From contig NZ_BOML01000033.1 in the NCBI RefSeq assembly GCF_016862175.1, forward strand, positions 153,160-217,159: DNA of 64,000 nt. The letters run 5' to 3'. This document shows, in pieces, positions 58,755 to 64,000 of the stretch (within the stretch, counting starts at the first letter, position 1; the number at the start of each line of letters is the position of its first letter). The notes below the pieces were generated by a model. That model ran no database searches, was not told where the DNA came from, and saw only the letters and a program-made list of their open reading frames with translations. Position numbers and translations under genes: made by a program. The DNA is from Paractinoplanes durhamensis (GTDB lineage Bacteria; Actinomycetota; Actinomycetes; Mycobacteriales; Micromonosporaceae).

Positions 58755-59993
58755 TTATTTCAGGTAGGCCGCCAGGGCGATGCCCTGCTCGCGCAGGGCG
58801 GTGGCGATCAGGCCGGCGATCTGCTGGGCGCCCGCCGCCTCGAAGTGGGTGTGGTCGGCGCAGAAGAACGCCCCGACCGCGCCCTGGGTGTAGTCGCCGT
58901 TGTTCGGGCACAGCTTCAGCTGGTTGTAGAGCGCGACGCTGCGGGCGTGCAGGTCGATCACCGGCACCCCGGCGGCGGTGGCGGCGTTCTTCGTCTCGGT
59001 GACGAAGCCGCGGTTGCCGACGGCGGTGCTGCCGCTGCACGTGATCGCCGCGACCGGGGTGACCAGGACCGGCTTGGCGCCGCGGGCCTTGGCCGCCGTC
59101 GTCATCACGCCGAGCAACTCCTGGAAGCGGGCGGTGCCGACGTGCCGCGGGCAGGCCGTGTCGCCGTCGTTGATGCCGAACTGGATGAACAGGTAGTCGC
59201 CGGCCTTCAGGCCGGTCGTGGCATCCAGCATGGCGGTCCACCGCGTGCTGTACGCGGTCGAGCTGAGCGTGCACTCGCCGGCCGCGTTCTTCGTGGTGGT
59301 GACGTTTCCCTCGTACAGCCAGGTCTGGACGCTGCGGCCGCCGACCGCGCTGTTCTGCACGGTGACGTCGGTGGTGAAGTACGGCGCGAACTGGCTGCCC
59401 CAGCCGATCGGGCAGGTACTCGCGTTCATCATCGTCGAGTCCCCGGCCATCCAGATCTTGATCTTCGGATTGGCCGTCGGGGTCGGGGTCGGCGACGTCG
59501 TCGGGGTGGCCGGCGGCGTGCTCGGTCCGGTGCACGGCGTCGGCGACGGCGTCTGCGGGCTCGTGGTCGCGGCCGCGCCGGTGCAGGTCGTGCCGTTGAG
59601 GACGAACGTGGCCGGCACCGGGTTGCTGCCGCTCCAGGTGCCGTTGAAGCCGAAGCTGACCCCGGCGCCGGACGCCACCGCCCCGTTGTAGCTCGCGTTG
59701 GTCGCGGTGACGGCCGTCCCGGAAACGGTGACCCCGGCGTTCCAGGCCTGGGTGATGCCCTGCCCGGCGGCCAGCGTCCAGCCCAGGGTCCAGCCGGTCA
59801 GCGCGTCACCGAGGTTGGTGATGGTGACGTCGGCCCCGAACCCGCCCGCCCACTGGCTGCTGATCTTGTAGTCGACCCGGCACGCGGTGGTGGCCGCCTG
59901 GGCGGTGGACGCGGTGGCGGTGGCGATGCCGCCGGCCAGCACGGCCAGCGCCGCGGTGGCCAGCACCGCGAGGCGCCGTCGGGAAACCGTCAT
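58755..59993 (-). CDS. Secreted SGNH esterase with N-terminal CBM2 (rhamnogalacturonan acetylesterase type, CE12)
   Basis: A 412-residue protein with a signal peptide (SRRRLAVLATAALAVLAGG), CBM2 (CRVDYKISSQWAGGFGADVT to FVLNGTTC), a Pro/Thr linker and a C-terminal SGNH domain: IWMAGDSTMMN (Ser), FGINDGD (Asn), FFCADHTHFEAAG (Asp and His). GDST, rather than GDSIT, fits the CE12 rhamnogalacturonan acetylesterase family. 19 bp downstream of the next esterase gene in one operon. Confidence 0.88.
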   Translation of the reverse strand: MTVSRRRLAVLATAALAVLAGGIATATASTAQAATTACRVDYKISSQWAGGFGADVTITNLGDALTGWTLGWTLAAGQGITQAWNAGVTVSGTAVTATNASYNGAVASGAGVSFGFNGTWSGSNPVPATFVLNGTTCTGAAATTSPQTPSPTPCTGPSTPPATPTTSPTPTPTANPKIKIWMAGDSTMMNASTCPIGWGSQFAPYFTTDVTVQNSAVGGRSVQTWLYEGNVTTTKNAAGECTLSSTAYSTRWTAMLDATTGLKAGDYLFIQFGINDGDTACPRHVGTARFQELLGVMTTAAKARGAKPVLVTPVAAITCSGSTAVGNRGFVTETKNAATAAGVPVIDLHARSVALYNQLKLCPNNGDYTQGAVGAFFCADHTHFEAAGAQQIAGLIATALREQGIALAAYLK

Positions 59994-60012
59994 CGGGGAT
60001 GCTCCTGCGGGG

Positions 60013-61443
60013 TCAGGCGGCAGCCGTGCAGGCGGTGCCGTTGAGGGTGAATCCGGTGGCGCCGGTCAAGTTGCTGTCGGTGGTGAAGCCGAAGGCGGTG
60101 GAACCGGCGGCGGGGATCGGGGCGTTCCAGGCGGCGTTGACGGCCTTGGCCGCGGTGCCGGACTGGGTGACGGTGGCGTTCCAGGCCTGGGTGACGTTCT
60201 GGCTGCCGGGCAGCGTCCAGGTCAGCGTCCAGCCGTTGACGGCGGCGGCCGAGGTGTTGCGGATCGTGACGTCGAACTGTGCGCCGCTGCCCCAGTCACT
60301 GGTCCGGGTGTAGGTGACCGCACAGGCGCCGGTGGGTGTCACAGTGGGTGTCACGGTGGGTGTCACGGTCGGTGACGGGGACGCGGTGGCCGTCGGTGCC
60401 GTCGTCGCGGTCGTACCCAATCTCGCGGTGATCACCGGGGCCAGCTTGTCGGCGATGGCGAGGTGGCCCTTGTCGTTCGGGTGCACCGAGTCGCTCAGGC
60501 CGTCCGCGGGCAGCCAGCCGGTGGTGTCCACGTAGAACACCGCGGCATCCCCGGCCGCGTTCCGGGCCTGCACCGCCGCCTGCGTCTCGGCCGCGTAGCG
60601 CCCGATGAACGTACGCATCGCCAGAAGTTTGGCGTTCGGGAACTTGGCCCTGATCTTGGTCAGGAAGGTGACGTATTTGGCCTGGAAGTCGGCGCTGCTC
60701 ACGCCGTGGCTCTTGTCGTTGGTGCCCAGGTTGATCACCACGGCATCGGCCGTGTAGCGGCTGAAGTTCCACAGGTCGGTGCCGACCTGACCGCCGCTGG
60801 ACATCCAGTACCGCGTCTCATGCGCCCAGCAACTGTCCGTGGTCTCGGACAGGCACATGCCCCCGATCGCGATCTGGGTGTGGTCGAGGCTGAGCCGCTC
60901 GCCGGTCACGAAGGCGTAGTCGGTCACCGCCAGTTGACTGCTGGTGGCACCCGCGGTGATCGAGTCACCGACGAACTCGACGAGCTTGGCGCGGGCCGGC
61001 GCCTTGAAGGTGGTGGCGCCCGAGTCGAGCGTCAGCCCCTGGAAGACCGCGTCCCCGGTGTACGACCCGGCCACCTGCCGGTAGGTGACGATCAGCGTGT
61101 GGTTGCCGGCGGCCAGCGCGGTCGGCGTCAGGTTGACCGTGCCGGAGACGCCGCTGAACGCGGTGAACGCCTTGCCGTCGATGCTGGCCCAGAGGTCGAT
61201 GGTGTTGCGCTGCTTCAGTTTCACCGTCTTGCCGGTGAAGCCGACCCGCAGATAGGCGCCGGCCCAGTAGGGCACGTAGGCGCTCGCGCTCGACGTGTTC
61301 CACCGGCCGACGAAGCTGATGTTCGTGTCGCTCGGCGTCCCGTCCCCGGCAGCGGCCTGGGCGGACGGCGCGAGCATCAAGCCCGCGAGGCTGAGCAGAG
61401 CGGCCGACGCCAGAGCTACCGTCGTGGTCCTGAGCCTTCGCAT
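60013..61443 (-). CDS. Secreted SGNH acetyl esterase with N-terminal beta-sandwich and C-terminal CBM2 (CE2-like)
   Basis: A 476-residue protein: signal (RRLRTTTVALASAALLSLAG), N-terminal jelly roll (SFVGRWNTSSASAYVPYWAG, DLWASIDGKAFTAFSG), SGNH domain (LVEFVGDSITAG, VINLGTNDKSHG, SVHPNDKGH), a TVTPTVTPTVTP linker coded by 12-bp repeats, and CBM2 (CAVTYTRTSDWGSGAQFDVT to FTLNGTAC). The two-domain layout is that of CE2 acetyl esterases acting on xylan or mannan. A CebR-type box lies 17 bp upstream. Confidence 0.88.
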   Translation of the reverse strand: MRRLRTTTVALASAALLSLAGLMLAPSAQAAAGDGTPSDTNISFVGRWNTSSASAYVPYWAGAYLRVGFTGKTVKLKQRNTIDLWASIDGKAFTAFSGVSGTVNLTPTALAAGNHTLIVTYRQVAGSYTGDAVFQGLTLDSGATTFKAPARAKLVEFVGDSITAGATSSQLAVTDYAFVTGERLSLDHTQIAIGGMCLSETTDSCWAHETRYWMSSGGQVGTDLWNFSRYTADAVVINLGTNDKSHGVSSADFQAKYVTFLTKIRAKFPNAKLLAMRTFIGRYAAETQAAVQARNAAGDAAVFYVDTTGWLPADGLSDSVHPNDKGHLAIADKLAPVITARLGTTATTAPTATASPSPTVTPTVTPTVTPTGACAVTYTRTSDWGSGAQFDVTIRNTSAAAVNGWTLTWTLPGSQNVTQAWNATVTQSGTAAKAVNAAWNAPIPAAGSTAFGFTTDSNLTGATGFTLNGTACTAAA

Positions 61444-61459
61444 GACTTCTCCTCGCCTC

Positions 61460-61473
61460 TGGGAGCGCTCCCA
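61460..61473 (-). promoter_or_regulatory. CebR-type LacI operator
   Basis: TGGGAGCGCTCCCA, a perfect 14-bp palindrome identical to the consensus described for the cellooligosaccharide repressor CebR in Streptomyces. It lies 17 bp upstream of the esterase ATG. This implies cellobiose/cellotriose induction of the two-esterase operon. Confidence 0.85.
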
Positions 61474-61617
61474 GCATCGTGGCTCACCAATTCACATGTG
61501 TCAATGAAAAGGCCCCAGGATAGTCGCCCCGAATTACCGATCATCCACAGTGTCCGGAGCCCGGACCTGTCGGTTTGGCGGCAGTGGCCCGGTCGGCCGG
61601 ACGGATAGCTTCCCCGC

Positions 61618-62289
61618 ATGTCGTTCAGCTTCCTGGTGCTCACCGCCGCACCGGCGATCGCCGGGGTGCTGCTGGGCTATCTGTGCGGCGGGCAGCTTTC
61701 CGGCTTCCGCAATGTCCGGGTGCGCGCGCTCTGGCTGGTCTGGCTGGCGGCCGCCGTGCAGTTCACGCAGTACTTCGCGCCCGGCGTGCGGCACGCGGTC
61801 GAGGATATGGCCGGCATCCCGATGCTCGCCCCGGTCTTCGCGATCGTCTTCGCGTGGCTGGCGGTGAACCTGCGCCACTGGCCCACCGCGATCCGCCTGG
61901 CCGGCGTCGCGATAGTCCTCGGCGCGGCCATGAACGCCCTGGTCATCGGGTTGAACGGCCGCATGCCGTACGACCCGGTGGCGGCCGTGGCGGTCGGCAA
62001 CGCCCCCGACCGCGAAGGCCCGAAGAACGCCCCCGCCGACGCCGAAACGAGGCTGGCCGCGCTCGGCGACACCATCCCGGTGCCGCTGCTGCGCAAGGTG
62101 GCGAGCCCCGGCGACGTCCTGATCAGCAGCGGCACGATCGCCCTGATCACCCTGACGATGCGGCGTGGTCGCCGCGCGAACGAGGAGAACCCCGATGACC
62201 CGTACGTTGTCCTGGCCGCGCCTGGTGCTGGCCGCTTTCACGCTGGCCACCTTGGCCCTGCTGCTCTACACCGTCGGCGCCCCGAGTGA
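61618..62289 (+). CDS. DUF5317 membrane protein
   Basis: A 223-residue protein with TM helices (LTAAPAIAGVLLGYLCGG, ALWLVWLAAAVQFTQYFA, MLAPVFAIVFAWLAVNL, IRLAGVAIVLGAAMNALVIG, ISSGTIALITLT) and the conserved MNALVIGLNGRMPYDP of the DUF5317 family. The last 32 codons overlap the first micropeptide in another frame and have poorer codon bias, so the functional protein may effectively end near RRGRRANEEN, or a frameshift may have extended it. Function unknown. Confidence 0.8.
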   Translation: MSFSFLVLTAAPAIAGVLLGYLCGGQLSGFRNVRVRALWLVWLAAAVQFTQYFAPGVRHAVEDMAGIPMLAPVFAIVFAWLAVNLRHWPTAIRLAGVAIVLGAAMNALVIGLNGRMPYDPVAAVAVGNAPDREGPKNAPADAETRLAALGDTIPVPLLRKVASPGDVLISSGTIALITLTMRRGRRANEENPDDPYVVLAAPGAGRFHAGHLGPAALHRRRPE

Positions 62290-62299
62290 GATGTCATGA
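62195..62299 (+). CDS. 34-residue single-TM micropeptide, copy 1
   Basis: The ORF encodes MTRTLSWPRLVLAAFTLATL followed by ALLLYTVGAPSEMS: a short basic head, one TM helix and a polar tail. GAGGAGAA sits 7 bp before the ATG. It overlaps the DUF5317 3' end out of frame, and its stop overlaps the second copy start by 4 bp (ATGA, 62296-62299). The paralogous copy directly downstream, with synonymous changes, argues for translation. Confidence 0.65.
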   Translation: MTRTLSWPRLVLAAFTLATLALLLYTVGAPSEMS

Positions 62300-62400
62300 C
62301 CCGCGCGTTCTCGTGGCAGCGCATCGTCCTGGCCGCTTTCACCGTCGCCACGCTGGCCCTGCTCCTCTACACGGTCGGCGCCCCGAGCCAGATGAGTTGA
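62296..62400 (+). CDS. 34-residue single-TM micropeptide, copy 2
   Basis: The ORF encodes MTRAFSWQRIVLAAFTVATL followed by ALLLYTVGAPSQMS. It is identical to copy 1 at 27 of 34 residues, with several third-position differences, so the protein appears conserved. Translationally coupled to copy 1 by a 4-bp overlap. It may be a membrane modulator of the DUF5317 protein, a toxin-like peptide or a signal peptide; none is demonstrated. Confidence 0.65.
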   Translation: MTRAFSWQRIVLAAFTVATLALLLYTVGAPSQMS

Positions 62401-62422
62401 CCGGCGCCATATCGTCGAGCGC

Positions 62423-62896
62423 GTGACCGAGCAACCGGACGACCAGCGCTTGTGGGACGCACTCGTCGCCGCCGAGTGGGAGCACGCACACCGGCGCGCC
62501 GAGTTCTACCAACAGGCGCGGTCGCGCACCGACGTCATCACCGCGGCACTGGCCGGAAGCTCCGCGGACCAGAGCACCGCCCTGAGGTTCCTGGCCGTCC
62601 TGCCCGACGACGTGCCGGCGGTGCTCGACCGCCTCATCGAGCTGTCGTTGTCGCACCGATGGTCGCTGGAAGCCCGCCAGGCCATAGCCCCCGCCTGGCG
62701 GGCCGGAAGGCTGCCCGACCTCCCCCGAAAGGTGCTGGCCCGACTGCAGGACGCCGACGACGACGAGTACCGGCGCTTGGCCGAACTCCTGCTGCACTTG
62801 CAGGCCACCGCCGAACTGCACGAACTGGTGAAACGAGCCGAGCAGAGCACCGACCCCGACATCCGCGAGGTAGCCGATGACTTCGCCGCCCACTGA
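62423..62896 (+). CDS. Small helical protein, HEAT-like, function unknown
   Basis: A 157-residue all-helical protein with a GTG start (TEQPDDQRLWDALVAAEWEH). Repeats such as STALRFLAVLPDDVPAVLDRL and YRRLAELLLHLQATAELHEL suggest HEAT-like pairs. No motif, signal or TM helix. Its stop codon is the start of a 20-21-bp tandem repeat. Confidence 0.6.
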   Translation: MTEQPDDQRLWDALVAAEWEHAHRRAEFYQQARSRTDVITAALAGSSADQSTALRFLAVLPDDVPAVLDRLIELSLSHRWSLEARQAIAPAWRAGRLPDLPRKVLARLQDADDDEYRRLAELLLHLQATAELHELVKRAEQSTDPDIREVADDFAAH

Positions 62897-63010
62897 CCTC
62901 GTTCGCCGCCGAATGACCTCGTTTCGCCACCCATGGCCTCGTTTCGCCGCTCACCGACGTCGGTTCGCCGACCGCTGACCTCGTTTCGCCGGCCACTGAT
63001 CTCGTAGGGT
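62880..63010. repeat. Degenerate 20-21-bp tandem repeat beginning at a stop codon
   Basis: Units of the form TGACCTCGTTTCGCCgccca start at 62894, 62914, 62934, 62955, 62976 and 62997. A further half unit (ttcgccgcccac) is the end of the preceding gene. Core CCTCGTTTCGCC recurs. It fills the gap up to the DUF2199 start, so it must contain or displace that gene's promoter. Confidence 0.85.
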
Positions 63011-63016
63011 GCCCGT

Positions 63017-63907
63017 GTGCCTGATCATTTGCCTGGCTGCTCGTGCTGCGGCGCCCCGCTGAACGGCGTCGACCTGGACATCCGCTCAGCCTTACCGGAC
63101 GCGATGCTGACGCTGACCCCGGAACAACGCGAGTCGGCCTGGGGCAACTCCGACTTCCAGCGGCTGGCCGGCATAGGCGGTTTCCTGCGTTGCCTGATGC
63201 CGGTGCGCCTGGCCGGAGGCGGCAGCGTGACGTATTCGGTGTGGCTGAAGCTGGACGACGACCAACTGCGCCACGCCCACACGGTCTGGACCAAACCCGA
63301 GTACGTCGACCTGAGCCTGCGCGGCGAGTTGGCCAACGCGATCAAACCGTGGCCCGACCTCCTGGGCGAGCCCGCAAGGGCAGAGGTCCGCGACGCCAGA
63401 TCTCTGCCGTACCTGGTAGCCGAGGAAGACACCCTCCTGTCCAGGTTGCTGACCGAGGAATGGGACCGAGACGACGTACTGAGCCGAATCTGGCACCCGC
63501 TGCCGCTAGCCGTACGTCAGCAGGTAACCGCGGATTGGTCGATCGAGCGCACCGCAGGCCTGCAGCCAAGACGAGCCGAAGACATCATGGTGTTCGCAGG
63601 CCCAGGCCGAACCGTCCACATAGAGGCGTTCAACCTGCCGACCACCACAACGGCGGACGAGGCCATCACCGAGATGAGCCAGGACCTCCCCACCCGCTGC
63701 GACGGCACCCTGACGGAACAGAACGGCCCACTGACCCAACGAGCGTTCTGGCTGACAACAACCACTAACGGCAGCCCACAGCACGAGCTATACGGCTACG
63801 CTGCCGCCCCAGAACGAATCCTCGCCATCACCTGCATGTACGACGACCCCACCGACCTGCCCTGGGCCCAGAACGTCTGGCGATCAGCACAACTCAACCC
63901 CTCGTAA
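63017..63907 (+). CDS. DUF2199-like protein
   Basis: A 296-residue protein with a GTG start. The N-terminal zinc-ribbon-like CSCCGAPLNGVDLDI, then NSDFQRLAGIGGFLRCLMPVRL and VTYSVWLKLDDDQL match the DUF2199 pattern (CxxCG near the N-terminus, fRgxlxipv, fxwgvWvsl). The C-terminal about 130 residues are an additional domain (RRAEDIMVFAGPGRTVHIEA). Codon bias is weaker near the 3' end (more A-ending codons). Function unknown. A 19-bp repeat array starts directly after its stop. Confidence 0.7.
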   Translation: MPDHLPGCSCCGAPLNGVDLDIRSALPDAMLTLTPEQRESAWGNSDFQRLAGIGGFLRCLMPVRLAGGGSVTYSVWLKLDDDQLRHAHTVWTKPEYVDLSLRGELANAIKPWPDLLGEPARAEVRDARSLPYLVAEEDTLLSRLLTEEWDRDDVLSRIWHPLPLAVRQQVTADWSIERTAGLQPRRAEDIMVFAGPGRTVHIEAFNLPTTTTADEAITEMSQDLPTRCDGTLTEQNGPLTQRAFWLTTTTNGSPQHELYGYAAAPERILAITCMYDDPTDLPWAQNVWRSAQLNPS

Positions 63908-64000
63908 CGCCCGGCTCGGCCCAGCCCGCCCGGCTCGGCCCAGCCCGCCCGGCTCGGCCCAGCCCGCCCGGCTCGGCCCAGCCCGCCCGGCTCGGCCCAG
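63908..64000. repeat. 19-bp direct tandem repeat running off the window
   Basis: CCCGGCTCGGCCCAGCCCG is repeated with exact 19-bp period; GGCTCGG starts at 63913, 63932, 63951, 63970 and 63989. The copies seen are identical. The array starts immediately after the DUF2199 stop and continues past the right edge, so its true length is unknown. Confidence 0.95.

Noticed and set aside
60333..60380. 12-bp repeats as an intergenic regulatory array
   Set aside because: They lie inside the esterase gene and simply encode the TVTP linker.
62894..64000. CRISPR array
   Set aside because: The repeats are contiguous 19-21-bp units without unique spacers, and no cas genes are present.

Overview
This 64-kb window is very GC-rich. 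It has strong G/C bias at third codon positions, frequent GTG and TTG starts, 4-bp ATGA/GTGA stop-start overlaps, and many secreted carbohydrate-active enzymes with actinobacterial CBM2 modules. Together these point to a filamentous actinomycete chromosome, most likely Micromonosporaceae (Actinoplanes-like). That placement is inferred from gene content, not from a marker gene. No rRNA, tRNA, transposase or CRISPR array was seen.

Region 1 (1-10763). The window opens in the 3' part of a group 1h-like high-affinity [NiFe]-hydrogenase cluster (NifU-like protein, small subunit). Then come a helix-turn-helix protein, a PLP-dependent ornithine/lysine-type decarboxylase, a TrmB/LuxR-like regulator convergent with a tiny Pro/Ala-rich ORF, a beta-sandwich protein, a large SARP/NB-ARC/TPR regulator, and a compact two-gene unit. 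That unit is a 105-residue precursor-like peptide overlapping a cobalamin-binding radical SAM enzyme of the RiPP-maturase type (CX7CX2C). It is the best candidate for an undescribed system. A YcaQ/AlkX-like winged-helix protein follows.

Region 2 (10764-28574). This is a pectin and rhamnogalacturonan module: PL3 pectate lyase, two pectin methylesterases, a GH43 enzyme, a membrane-anchored lectin and an exo-rhamnogalacturonan-lyase-like protein. Three of these genes carry closely similar LacI-type palindromes. Inserted in it is an amino-sugar/exopolysaccharide block (GlmS, a fused polysaccharide deacetylase/glycosyltransferase, a GH18-like lipoprotein, a small membrane protein). An orphan solute-binding lipoprotein and a UbiD-like decarboxylase close the region.

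Region 3 (28529-42000). A MoxR/DUF58/VWA/VWA operon lies beside an HtrA-like protease. A DrrA/DrrB-type exporter with an overlooked 30-codon ORF between ATPase and permease is divergent from a TetR regulator across a perfect 16-bp inverted repeat. Next are a coupled operon of membrane beta-propeller, sigma factor and anti-sigma factor, a multi-TM transporter-like protein, and a second sigma factor with a coupled membrane/secreted partner.

Region 4 (42151-61600). A second plant-cell-wall module holds GH11 xylanase and CE4 esterase (both ending in the same CBM2b type), GH54 arabinofuranosidase, and two SGNH esterases with CBM2. Recognisable operators precede them, including an exact CebR-type box. 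Interspersed are a TadG-like protein, a frameshifted small gene, a secreted SGNH lipoprotein, a NUDIX hydrolase, a condensation-fold acyltransferase-like protein and secreted beta-propeller/Ig-like proteins.

Region 5 (61618-64000). A DUF5317 membrane protein overlaps two tandemly duplicated 34-residue single-TM micropeptides. It is followed by a small hypothetical gene and a DUF2199 gene, each with short tandem repeats (20-21 bp and 19 bp) that begin at its stop codon.
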